From: Nilaparvata lugens
Lineage: Eukaryota > Arthropoda > Insecta > Hemiptera > Delphacidae
Direction of reading: 5' to 3'
Assembly: GCF_014356525.2 (NCBI RefSeq)
Contig: NC_052506.1
Span: 32,384,299 to 32,448,298, forward strand
Length of the DNA stretch: 64,000 bases
Made by a program: the position numbers and the translations under genes. The notes beneath the pieces were generated by a model. That model was not told the DNA's origin, ran no database searches, and was given only the letters and a program-made list of their open reading frames with translations. Position 1 is the first letter of the stretch; each line of letters opens with the position of its first letter. Below are positions 50,975-64,000 of this stretch, piece by piece.

Positions 50975-53900
50975 ATGCTGTAATACATTTATTTACAGCG
51001 GTTCATGTGTGTCCCCAAACCAACTTCTTGTACTACCACCCCTTTGGTTCCGCAACTTTATGTAAAACCGCTTCAAGACACCCGTTCAGACGACAGGTCT
51101 AGGGACGTAAGAGGACGTCGCCGTCAAGCCAAATTCAACCGGTAAAAGCTCACCGCCAAAAACAAGGTACTGTAACCCCGACGATAAAGCAACGTACAAA
51201 CAACGAAAGTGCAGTGTAGTGAAACAAAGGTTCATTCGAGAATGTCAATCAAAAGTGGGGATTCAAAATTATTATGAAATGGGTTATATGGGTTACTATC
51301 GACGAAATTTGGGTTCAACGGGCTTTTCTTTCTTGAGTAATTTTATGTTGAAGTTAATTATTGTTATTTGATGACTGATATTGTTTGGTTTTGTGACGTA
51401 TTGCTATCTAAACGGGGATAGTAATGCGCCCCCGAATCAGATGAAGAATGTCAACAAAGTAACATGATATTGTTGTTTCTGTTGTTCGATTTTGTTGCCA
51501 ATGTTTATTGAAGTTGTTTGTATTTTTCAATTATTTCAAATTGTAGTGTTATTCTATAGTAAAAACCTATTAAATCAGGCATGGCAAGATTAATTGAAGT
51601 TTTCTTGACTCTAGCCCGTTCACCTGCATGAATTAGGTATAGACTCAGGTATTTTCTAGATGTGCCGGCCTATTTCTAAATTCTAAATTTTATTTCAAAT
51701 TATCTTCTTTGGCACACAACTGCGCCACTCTGCTGTCTAGAGATATTTAAATCTCTGGAATTCAAATTTCCTAAAAAAAAAAAAATTAAATTTTTCATAA
51801 CTTACTCTAATAATACTAGATCAATTTTTCTGAGTCTATACTTAATAATTCATTCTGTGAACGTGTTAACTGTCAATATTTTGGGTTTGGAGTTGAATGA
51901 ATAATTTATAGTTGCTACTCCAATTTTTCTGAAGTTTAAATAATTGTAGATGAAACAGGAAAGTTATTCAGTTATGTTAAACCATTAAATGATAATCTTT
52001 TGAAGTGCTTAAAGATAAAGTTAGGTATCATTGAAGCTCAAGTTGAAAGTATTCTAAACTTTATATTGAAATTGATTGACAAATTAAATGTTAACGTTAG
52101 AATAATAATGAGTAGAAGAAACTAGGATATGTGAGAAAAAACTGATTCTAAGTGCTGAATAAATTTTTTGTATTCTGTAATTCCGTGAATGATGATAGAA
52201 ATTATTGTAATGTCAACGTACGTATTCTGGTCTCACGTCTGGTAGTTGAATATCATTATAGTAGTAGTGAAAGTGAATATTGAGATTTTAAAGGTCAACC
52301 CAAGTAAATTAGAAAAATGCGGAAATTATTATGGGAGAATGTTTGAGGAAAATAGGAAATTTTTTGATAAGTTTAGGTAGATCGAAGGTAATCAGAGAAT
52401 AAATAGGAAACTGTTTTATTAGTTATTGTTGATATGTAGTTTTGAAAAGTTGATGAGTAGTTTTGGCTTGAGATGTTTAAACTAAATAATTGGGTATTGT
52501 AGATTAAAGTTGAAACGATAATCAAATCCTTGGGAATTTGTATGAAAATAAGTTGATTCAGATGAGGTTGTTAAGTCCCTTTATCAGTAATGTTTATTCT
52601 CGAAAAGGTGAATCAGTTTTATTATTGGAAATATTTTTTTTAGGTGTGATTTTTGCGGTAGGCATGCGTAGTGATAGTGTAAAGATCCGTTGTGTTGGTA
52701 ACGTTTCCTGTAGACTGTGGGGAATTTTTTGTTTGTTTAGTTGAGACTCAAGATTTAGAGGAGGACAAGGGGATGTCCTGCCTGTGTGTGTTGTTGTTGA
52801 ATTTAGGTAATCGGCGCGAGTGTAGGTCCGTGTCCAGAGAGAACGGAGCACTGCCCGATAGTTGTCCATGTAACAAATCAAGGAATTAGCTGTGACTAAC
52901 CTTGCAAATTTGTACGGTGGAATTGTATAATTTTAGCGAAAGGCACCGAAGATGGTGTGAGCTAAGATTCCTTTTTGTATCTAGTAAACGGTCTGGTTCA
53001 TTCGAGAGTTATGGGGCTCGTCAGTAGAATAACGTAAACCGAAATCTAGAATATTTAGTGAGTCTTCGTAGTGATTGTAAGGAAATCAATCAGCGTAATG
53101 CAGTTTAGGGAAGCCCAGTCAAAAGGTTCGTTAATGTTTGGTAGGAAAGTCAGCCGCAAAAACACAAGTAATAATTGGTAAAAAAAAGGGATATTATTGA
53201 GTTTAAAAAGTTGCTTAGAAATTTGGTATGGTAACGAAAATTGAAGGTTTTAGACAATGAATATTTAAAGTGATTAGTTAAGGTATAAAATAAAATAACA
53301 GAGAAACTTTTTCGAGTACCTAGGTAATGTTAAAATGGTTATCAGTGAAAGTAGAAATAAATATTGGAACACTAATGAACGGGTTAAATTAAAATAAAAT
53401 TAACAGTGAAATTCTTCTAGTTGAATTTGAAATGAAAAGGGAAAAATCTCTTGAGTTAAGCATGAGTTTAAATTATTCTGTAGTTGAGAGTTGGAAGGTT
53501 GATTAAAATTTAAATGGGGATATAAGGTAGAAATATGTAGGAAAATTCGTGTCAAAAGGAAATAGAATTTTTGTTGGGAAAATTAAATTGAGGTAATTAA
53601 CAGTAGTAGGACCCTTTAGAGATAAGTAGTCAAAAAGAATTAATAAATAAAAAAATAGGAAAATCTTTAATGAAATGATAAATTTTTTAATGATGAATAG
53701 TAAAATTGCAATCAAGTTTTCCATGTGAATAAGTTGAGATATTTTGAGATCTAGTAGAGTAATTGAAACTAGTTGGATATGAAATTTATTGTTGAGAAAT
53801 AATTATGTGAGGCTCTAGTAAGGTTAGAAATGTCAGTGAACTTGAGAATCAGTAATAGTGTAATAGTAGTCTATTAATGTGTTAATGTATTGGTAAATTT

Positions 53901-54792
53901 CATAATGTTGATAATCAGAAGGCAAGCAGTAGCAGTCCATAAATGCTAAGTTAGAGCTGAACTTTCATATTATTAAATCATGCCTTGAGAATTACTCTTC
54001 CAGTGTTTAGAGAAAATGTCACGTACTTTGAGTTTGCGATAAATAATAGCCTGGCACCCGATATCATAGTTTTGTTTTGACTAGCGTTCTGTGGTAAAGC
54101 TTTCTTACTGGAATATTATAATGAAAAGTGTTTTTCTCATGATTGTGGAATGCAAAATCGCGCTTGTGTCATATAGCTCTCGCGTTGATCCAATGATGCT
54201 GTTTCAACCATTATTATCTTTGAATCGTAGTCTATGTAGAATAGTATTGCCTATTGAATTGCTTTATATTGTTAAAAATAAGTTGCACTCTCAACTCTAT
54301 AGTAATGATAGTTAGATTTCAATACATTCAGCAGAGTGAAAAAGTTTCATCCTTTACTATTATAATCAACGTACTACATATTTTACAGCAGCAGAGTAAC
54401 ATAGAACCAATTAAAACTATGATGTCTTTTAAACGTTTTCCCTTGTTAGATTTTGCCAAGAAAATAACCAGGGACTCAATAAAGTGATTGAAGTATTCAA
54501 GATTATTATACTCGGTCCGTCTTTAGTACCTACTTAAAAGGTGGACACGTCCATGTTGTTTTGTCCTGACTCTTGCCACAGTTTTAAAGACTCTTGCCAC
54601 AAATCTCAATTAGATATACATTTTGCTGAATTTCGGAATGATTAAAGAGATTTCTTTTGAAGAGGGCCCGCTTCAAATTGGATCCTACTATCAATCCAGA
54701 AATTCGACTCTTCAAATCATACAGAATGCCTCTATGGTAACATATCCTGATTAGATTTCTTTTTGCGTGTTTCACACCGGAAGGAAGGGGAG

Positions 54793-56314
54793 TGTGCCGG
54801 GCACTGTCTTTATTCAGGCTTTTCCCAAGTTATAATAGTAAATTTAATACGCAATAGACTAGAGCCATTATTGTAAGTGAGTTAGCGAAATAAATTATTT
54901 TCTCTCTCTATTATGAACGGCCATGACTTCGAGTTTCCCATGATAGATATTTAAAAATTGTGGCTCCGAGTCGTCGAGGAATGTAGATTATGGAATTATC
55001 TCTAAAACTTAGCCTTCTTGTCGCGACATAAAATGCGATAAGTTGGAAAACAGCAAGCATTGAAATTATAACAAACTACCGATTTTGCAGTTACTATTTG
55101 GTCCAAAGGCTGTAGAAGCCACGCGACGATTGGTCAAATGATTCCATTCGCCCAATAGGAGACCTGTTCTAAATACAGTAGTGGGGATTCCCCAGCCGCG
55201 CAAGACCAGATTACGTTTCGGAGGACACTTTGCTAGGAGCACTACGAGAGTAAAGATGTAGTCACTATGTTTCCCCCTTTTTGGGCAGGTTTATAAGTTA
55301 TTTCAGTAGTTAATGTAGGAGCTAGTTTTATTGTTTATTAATGTCTAAATTTTACTAGTAGTGCCATGTCCTGAAAGGTTTAATTGTGTTTCTTCACCAT
55401 GTACGAATAATTGTTTCTTCAAATAACCGCTAAGGTACGTAAAATAAGGTTAAAATATAATTTAGGGAATAATTTAAGTGTTATAAATTGATTGAAACTT
55501 CCATAAGAGTATTGAATTAATTAAGCCTGTTATTTTTCAAGTTAATAATATTGATGAGAATAATCCTTTTGATTTTATTAGTGATGGAAGATAATTATAA
55601 TTTTTTTTTCTACAGAAGTATAGAAAGTTTTCAGTTACGTTACATTTGAGTTATTGTTTCTGGAGATATATTATCGTAGAGTATTGCTGAAAGTCAGGAA
55701 GATAGCATTTAAATTGGAATGAAATTTTTAAGATTATGTTCATATTGAGTTTATGACATTTTATAATTTATATTTTTCAGACTCTGTTTTCTTATGTCAT
55801 TAAGGCTTTCGAATGATTTAGTAAATTTTTATGATAGAAATCTTAATAGACGAAGAAGAAAGTTTTTCTTTTCCAGGAAATAATGTTAATGAATGTTCAT
55901 TTTTAATTAAGGTTCTGAGCAGTTTTGGGCGAATGCCCGTTATTTACAGTTGGATTGCGTCCTAAAGTTCATAATAATAAATAAAATAAATGTGGCTAGC
56001 GCACAAGTTTCCAACAATACTAGCCGAGCTACTATATGAAAAATTGTATTTGATTTCGCAATCCAAACGAAAAATATCATATAAGTTAACATCATAATTA
56101 ATGAAGTATTCATTTTCTAAAGCATTATATTAATTTATTACGGATGTTTTCATAAAGGTTACATTGTATTTCAATGACACTCTGGCAAGTAAATTTGTTT
56201 TAAATCTGTTAAATTTTGAGAATGAAATCAGAACGTCAAGATAAAATCTAAATTAAATAACAGAATAAACTCCTGTTTTAGCTTTTGATGAATTGTAGGA
56301 AGAGTTAGAAATTA
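54793..56314 (+). repeat. right terminal repeat of the 6.9-kb element
   Basis: Direct repeat of 49448-50974. It is followed by the second copy of the 30-bp flank (56310-56339). Confidence 0.85.
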
Positions 56315-56782
56315 TTGGATTATTTAGTATGCTAAGTAGCCTACTCCAAACTGAGAGATTTCTCTAAACTGGAATCATTACATAGAATTTACTTCTATTT
56401 TATTAAGAAATGCCATTCATTGTCTTGAGGAATTCCTTCGAAATTTCCCATGTTTTGTCTCAGTGGTTACCTCGCCATCGCGGGCTTTATTTCGCACTCC
56501 GTTATTTCCAGCCACTCATGTATATCGTATAAGTAAACAGATAAGTAAACCATATTCATTTTGGAAGAATTTATGTGTGAAGTCCAATGTTGTATTACAA
56601 GTATCTGTTCGCTGGAATAATAATTGAACGACTTTTCATATACAGTAATATTTTTTTCATAATCAGATATTAATTCTCTCTGCGAGTTTCTAAATCAAGA
56701 AATTTTTAATATAAAAGCTCAAGAGTGTCACTCCTAAACAGGGTGTTTACGAATTCCCTACCAATACTCTAGGCCATTCTTC

Positions 56783-58289
<1,507 letters not shown>

Positions 58290-58594
58290 ATATAAACATA
58301 TGGTCCAATTTAAACTGGAGAGGCATTTCGCCAGTCTATAATGGAAGTTATAAAAGTCAGCGCCCCGCCACCGTACCACGTCAGCGCCACACCACTTCAA
58401 TGTGGATTGGCCCAAACATCCCATATGAAAGATTTACCAAGGTACCTAGAATATATTATTCTAGAATGTATTCCAGGTACATTGAGATTTCCTGAATAAA
58501 TTTATTTCAGCATTTGCTGGTGTTACGAAAAGATATCATTTTATTCATGCTAGAGCAACCAATTGAATCTGAAAGTTAGTTGAGAATTGGATTA

Positions 58595-58888
<294 letters not shown>

Positions 58889-58912
58889 TCAAAACAATCT
58901 TGAAACATTTAT

Positions 58913-59067
58913 GCCCGGTTCCACAAAGCTCCGTCTAGACATTTGAACATAATCAAATCATGTATATGTTTTACAAAAATAGTGCCCTGTAACATATAAT
59001 TATTTCTATGGCGATAGCTACTATCAATTCCAGTGCATACTTGTGATTTGGTGAAACCGGGTTAGGC
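58913..59067. repeat. 155-bp MITE with CCCGGTTCCACAAAG ends
   Basis: The left end GCCCGGTTCCACAAAGC and the right end TTTGGTGAAACCGGGTTAGGC are inverted. It lies about 60 bp upstream of the twist bHLH exon acceptor (on the minus strand). Confidence 0.7.
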
Positions 59068-60644
59068 ACTTATGAATCACTAGCATAGTAGGATCAATAG
59101 TAATACAAAGAACACACTAATCTTTTATTACAGGATCTTTCATTGAAAAGATAAAAATAGAAAGCTAGGTCACGTATTTGTTTAAATTATTATTGTTTTC
59201 CCCTTAACAGTAGGCTATTGGGATCTGCAGAAATTTGAAAGTGGAATTAAAGACTCAGATTTAGAGTTGTAATTGGGGAGAAAATTCACTGTAAATGGAA
59301 TCTAAGTGAGTCAAAAGTAATTTGAATAATGATAAGTTCGGATTACAAATAACAAATAGATATCAATGTTATGTTAAGAATTACAGTTATTTGTTGTTGA
59401 TTTATTCTAATAGAACATAAAAAGCATAGCCTACTATTAATTTTTCTGACTAGGCTTAGAAGGAGGCTAATCCTGTTAAGAATTTTTACTGATTTTATTA
59501 GACTAGTAGTTCTGTGAACAGTAGACCTCACGTGGATTTCTCATCCACAAGTATCTGATGTCACCTGTGTGCCGAAATTTATTTTTTTCTCAAAATTATA
59601 ACTTCTCCAAGATAATTTTTAATAGAGTGCTGGATCAACTTGCGATTATCACGGTGTTGGAGTAGCTTCATGATGTAATTCAGCACATTACTTAATTACA
59701 TTTTAATATTTCCTCTATTGTTGTTCAACGTTTTCCTCAAGTACGAATTGTTGCAGACGCTAAATTATCATCATAAAAAATCAGTTGAACGTCCATTCTA
59801 TTGCTGAGTCTTCTACTTTGCTTGAGGGAATTTTACTGTATTCTGTCCTTGTTTGTTGTATTCCTCCCTCGTTCTATTGAGAAATAATTGTCGTCCCCAC
59901 CACGTCCTTTGTAATTGGGTACAATTTTATTGGTTTCATTGCTAAGTCTGATACCCCTTTTTGAGCATGACTCGGTCGACTTGGAGACTTGAACAAGAGA
60001 CCGCTTTTAGATTCTGTAGAGTACAGACATGTTTTCTGACCTATATTATTTAATTGTCTGATTGAATCATGTCTTATTCACCTTGTTTTTCGTTCTCTCC
60101 TGGAGACTAAAGTTATTTAATAATTGGGAATCATTTATCCCATCAGTTTTGAAATCGCTTATTTCTTCATTAATGGCTAAACTTATTAATGGTGTATTAT
60201 ATTCAATTCTGAGCGGTTGACTGTTGCAATTTATTTATTTTAGGCTATACGGATTAGTAACAGTCGAAAACCCATTCAAGAGTGAGCAATGAATATTTTA
60301 TAGTATTGTTGTATTGTTTTTTTTCTTGTTAATATTTATTTTATGTATCATTTAACAACCTCTCATTCTACAGTTTTTCATTTTCTTTTATTGTTTAATG
60401 GATTAATCAATCATTTTATAATACAGATTTAGTAAACAAATTTTATATTCTACCACAATGATTTTATCATCATTGACTATTTAACTCATCAGCTTATTTT
60501 ATATAAATAAATACCAAGAGAGCACTTTGGAAACTTAAAATTTTTATTTTTAATGTGAATTGTATGTGTTGTATTCATTACATGATTTCATGAGAAATCA
60601 TTCATTGAATACAATATTAAGTATGCTATTTTACTCAAAAGCCT
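59068..60644. other. no coding exon seen
   Basis: AT-rich. It contains one repeat terminus (ACTAGTAGTTCTGTGAACAG at 59503) shared with 13170. If the candidate exon at 61726 is right, this is twist intron 1. Confidence 0.5.
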
Positions 60645-60930
60645 TATTCATATATTAGGAAATTCTAAATAGAATGGGATCATTCGGAACTCTTTATCTC
60701 CAATGAGTACTGAGCTATAATCTTTCAAAAATGAGTAAAATTTGAAGAAAAAATCAATTTTGATGAATTTTAGTTTTTGATCAACAATATCTTCCGATTG
60801 TTACCATTTAGATGTTTAATTCAAAATCCCTCTGGGCGTATCTTTGTGCTCTACAATCTGAGATCATGAAGAGCGCTCAAATAGATTCCCAGGTACACCT
60901 GACAACAATGCTCCTTGTATTGTGAAAAAC
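60645..60930 (+). repeat. repeat family B, copy
   Basis: GGATCATTCGGAACTCTTTA, CTCCAATGAGTACTGAG, CCTCTGGGCGTATCTTTGTG and CTCAAATAGATTCCCAGGTA match family B copies at 23815, 38118 and 39988. Confidence 0.7.
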
Positions 60931-62274
60931 ACCTAATTTTCAGCTTCAACCATCATCGCCAACTATATTGTCCTCACATTGTTATTTCGCACAATGACAT
61001 AAGTTCATTAAATTATTTTCTATGAGAATCACCCGTTAGATGGACTTTATTTCAGTATTTCCTAGTGGAGAGGCGCGCTTAAGGACACCTCAAGGATCAA
61101 ACACTTATAACTTTTGACACAATGCTCAGATTCCATCGTACTACACTTCATTCTCCTCGGCTCGTCAAGGCGGACCAAAATCATGCATCATTAGTCAAAT
61201 TCGGTCGATAAATGGAAAATTTATTGTTGAGTGTACTTAAGCCCGCCCATATTCCAATACACAAAAAATGGCCAATTTATCTATATTCAAAGCTATGTAT
61301 CTCGGTAACCACTAGCCCGATGCCTGGAGGCCATCACCATTCACCCTCATCCATCACCCTTTGGACATCGGACTCGATGACGACAGATCTTGGATAAGTA
61401 CTTGATACCCCCCCACTACAATATAAGATATGCCCCCGTAAATTTGGTCTCTTAAAGACAGATTTATTATTTGATTATTCATGTAAAGATGTGTTTTGTA
61501 ATATTTCGATATTATTTTCATTATTATAAGAGCAGTCAGTCAACCGCATATCCATGTTCTTATTTCCAAGACCCTCAAACCACTAGAATTAGGATCGCAT
61601 TATTGACCAGATTCAAATTGGCAGACCTCAGGGCCTAGCACAATTTCAACAACTAAGCCTTCTCCGACAAAATCATTTGTCACCAGGAGAGCGGCTTACC
61701 TGTTCTAGTTGATTCAGTTGAATCATAATTTACTCTTAAAAACTGTTATTTTTTCTCCAAGATCAAAAACTCACTTATGTTAAACTCAGTTCACGTTTGA
61801 ATTTGTATCCCATATGATAATTTATCCAGTTCCGTGATAATCTATCCATCTGATGAGAATATTTTTCAACTATTTTCAGATTTTTTTTCAATCAAGGATA
61901 ATTATAATTTCTTCAGCATCATTTAGTTCACTTATTCATTTTTTATCTTATTTTCAATCACCTATTAAATTTGTTTTTCAAATGTGAGAATATTGATAAT
62001 GATGGGCACGCATCATAAAAAATATTGAAACTCTACCTTATAGAAATAGACACGGCCAGACATCTGTGTGATGCATGCAATGAATAATCCACTTGTTAGC
62101 TGATTGACTATGAATACTTCTATAGTCTACGATTTAGTCTATGATTTATCCTATCTACGAAGAAGATAATATATATAGTGATATCAGAGTATGGAGGAAT
62201 TCCTTTTCTTTTCATATTATCCTTAAAATGCAAAATTTAAAAAAACCTTGTGTATACATAGACGCGTAGTTGAA
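60931..62274. other. flanking sequence, no other gene seen
   Basis: Apart from the candidate twist exon I see no coding signal. 61080-61440 is less AT-rich and looks like repeat sequence, but has no recognised copy in this window. Confidence 0.45.
61700..61726 (-). CDS. twi: candidate first coding exon of twist (9 codons)
   Basis: The minus strand reads ATG and MIQLNQLEQ, then a consensus donor CAG|GTAAGC (GT at 61699-61698). It ends in phase 0, as the bHLH exon requires, giving ...[11 protein letters not shown]. Vertebrate Twist has [11 protein letters not shown] at this place, so the junction looks right. An in-frame TAA two codons upstream means it can only be a start exon with a 5' UTR. 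The full protein would be 137 residues, much shorter than Drosophila Twist, which has a long N-terminal region. The alternative is that the true N-terminal exon lies beyond 64000 and this match is chance. Confidence 0.4.
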
Positions 62275-63299
62275 AATAGTTATTTGTGCAACTAGTGCGC
62301 AAAGTGACAGTTTGCTGCACCGGAAGAAACCGAGCCATAGGCGAGGGCGGAATGGTTTCTTGAGTGCAGCAGAGGAACTTTGCGCACGTATTTCACATTC
62401 AATTTTTCCTACAGTTACCATTGAATATGAAAAGTGGGTAATTATGGATAAAATGATGGCTGAAATCCATCAAATGTTTGTGTGTGTGATGCTGTTATTA
62501 ATAACAACCCAATTGAAGTTGAAAATTCTCAGCCAAAGTTCTCATCTTTATTCATTCAAGAATCAGAAAAAATACAGATAGAACAAAAAATTTGCATTTG
62601 AAATACATGCCAACAGCCGGTTGGGATGACTGCAGAATGGCTGAACCGACAAGCGCGCGACCTAGTGGGAAGAATCGTACCTAACTTCGTTTCATCCAAC
62701 TAAAAACAGTATTCAGATATTTGGACATGGTTAACTTACTAAATTACCGAAAAATAATATAAGTAAACTAAAAAGTATTTATAAAATAACATAGACAACA
62801 GAAAATATTTTTTGTAGTATATTATTCTAATGTTATTTTATTAATTTTATTGACATGGATTTCGAACGGTAATTATTTAACCTGAAAATTCGAATTACAT
62901 AATGTGTGTTTGCTACATTTCTCATTGCTTATAGTTGAAATAATTATTACTGTCAATAGAAAATAAACATTATTTATTATTAAATGATGATAAGTTATTA
63001 TTTAATTATGATTTAGATAAACATTATTCTTGTTTTGGATTTCTAGATTGGGATCTTATCATAAATGAAGGGTAGCCATTGAAATGATTCTTATCTAAAT
63101 CTAACCACAGTCATTGTTACCAATATAATTTTTGTTTTTGTGCACTAATCCTCCATATAACCCTCCAACTATTTTGTGTTGCCATGTTGCAAATCTGGAG
63201 TGCAGGAAAAATTTTTCCCGCACTAGAGCGGAAAAGTGATTCTTTGCGTTCTGTAATCAGTGCAGGAATGGCCACTTTTCAAGGTAACTGTGGGAAAAG
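62275..63299. repeat. interspersed repeat A, copy 2
   Basis: Parallel to 14033-15091 along its length. The shared frame fragment (SAAEELC...IEYEKWVIM...CVMLLLITT) is open here from 62270 but frameshifts at a different place, so coding function is unlikely. Confidence 0.8.
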
Positions 63300-64000
63300 A
63301 AATATTTCTGCCAAATCTCATCGAATTCTATCAACGCCTTTGGCCATAATCACATTACATACCGACAGACAAAAGCAAATCCGAGTTAAAACATAGACCT
63401 CACTATGTTCGTCAACAATCTAGCTGTAAGATGCAAAACTATCACAGTTTCAGATTAACATTATAGCTTGGAATATAAAACATTAATCAATCAATCAATA
63501 ATTTCACATGTCACTCGCAGTAGTGTATTAGCAAATGAGAGAGCAGCATTTCCTACTCCCCCTCACCTCACCCATTGGGGGCGTGGCCTCCCCCTTCCCC
63601 CTGTCCCATGTCGGTCATCGCCACCCCCTGTTCAAAATAATATCTTAATCAATTGTCAATCATTTTTTCAAAAAATGTTGTTTCAAAATTCTCAAATTTT
63701 GAGGTAATGCTTTTCATTTTTGTTTCTCCTAAGTGCGTTTCATGGAGCCTCTTCAAAATAAAAGCTCTCAAATTCTTGGATTATAATAATTCTTGAATTA
63801 TAATACCATAGACCCTAGCTTATTGTATTTTATTTCTTATTTTGAAAAAAATGGCTTTATTCTCCTCCATCAGATATAATATTAAGTCAGCCATTGTCAC
63901 AATAATCTATAACTTTCCAAAGAACATCATCATTCTGTGTTTCTTTTACAAATTCATTCAAGTGTTTCTCTGAAAAATCAACTTCACCATTCTCAGTAAC
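63300..64000. other. no gene identified; repeat tail and GC-rich patch
   Basis: 63345-63405 carries CGACAGACAAAAGCAAATCC and AGACCTCACTATG, like the repeat ends at 22398-22500. 63545-63630 is unusually C-rich (CCCATTGGGGGCGTGGCC and CCCCCTTCCCCC). It is possibly part of an exon or promoter, but nothing can be assigned. Confidence 0.4.

Larger units (their letters stand above)
49448..56314 (+). mobile_element. 6.9-kb LTR-like element without coding capacity in the twist intron
   Basis: Two direct terminal repeats of about 1.52 kb (49448-50974 and 54793-56314) flank a 3.8-kb interior. The repeats start TGTGCCGGGCAC. A purine tract (GGAAGGAAGGGGAG) lies directly before the right copy, as for a polypurine tract. 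The interior has no gag/pol-like frame (nothing over about 95 codons), so it would be a LARD-type non-autonomous LTR element. The repeat end (GTTAGAAATTA) lacks the usual CA, I see no clear tRNA primer site, and the flanking duplication is 30 bp rather than 4-6. The class is therefore uncertain. The element is antisense to twist. Confidence 0.7.

Noticed and set aside
63574..63627. Possible GC-rich minus-strand exon (reads MTDMGQGEGGGHAPN before GG|GTGAGG) as a twist N-terminal exon
   Set aside because: In the frame with the ATG the donor is in phase 2, which does not fit the phase-0 bHLH exon; the acceptor is weak, and low-complexity G-rich sequence easily gives such frames.

Overview
This is an AT-rich, intron-containing animal nuclear sequence, almost certainly from an insect. 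The evidence is the spliceosomal gene structure, an unmistakable Twist bHLH gene, and dense microsatellites, MITEs and decayed transposons. The repeat repertoire (the oligo-CA-bearing family, and frequent TAGGCCTA-type motifs) suggests a hemipteran such as a planthopper. That placement is from memory and is not proven here. No prokaryotic features (operons, CRISPR, rRNA) were seen. Two N runs (1-29 and exactly 100 N at 30376-30475) mark assembly gaps.

Left end (1-8.1 kb): two convergent protein-coding genes. On the + strand are the last four coding exons (1058-3519) of a gene whose earlier part is left of the window. They encode a hydrophilic C-terminal region ending in TTEL, a possible class I PDZ ligand. 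On the - strand, 8082-4217, is a complete three-exon gene for a 291-residue multi-pass membrane protein I cannot name. All exon phases agree and an AATAAA follows the stop.

Middle (8.2-48.6 kb): essentially a transposon and repeat landscape. It holds a THAP-domain relic, two tRNA-derived SINE-like sequences, and a 5.4-kb TIR element with ACGTT-rich subterminal repeats. It also holds a 53-bp coding-like minisatellite, a LINE 3'-end fragment, and a CA-microsatellite-bearing repeat array across the gap. Further right are a decayed mariner-type transposase with TIRs, an inverted-repeat pair, a recent 1.67-kb tandem duplication and many palindromic MITEs.

Right end (48.6-64 kb): a twist orthologue on the - strand. 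The bHLH exon is at 58852-58600 and the terminal exon, carrying the WR box, at 49057-48924; the exon phases join exactly. A candidate 9-codon first coding exon lies at 61726-61700. The 9.5-kb intron between the bHLH and WR-box exons contains a 6.9-kb element with 1.5-kb terminal repeats, no substantial ORF and a 30-bp flanking duplication. It also contains a TIR element that itself holds another copy of the CA-bearing repeat.

I found no convincing new multi-gene system. The best leads are the structure of the twist locus, the LTR-like element in its intron, the large TIR element, and the mosaic repeat array with its probable assembly problems.
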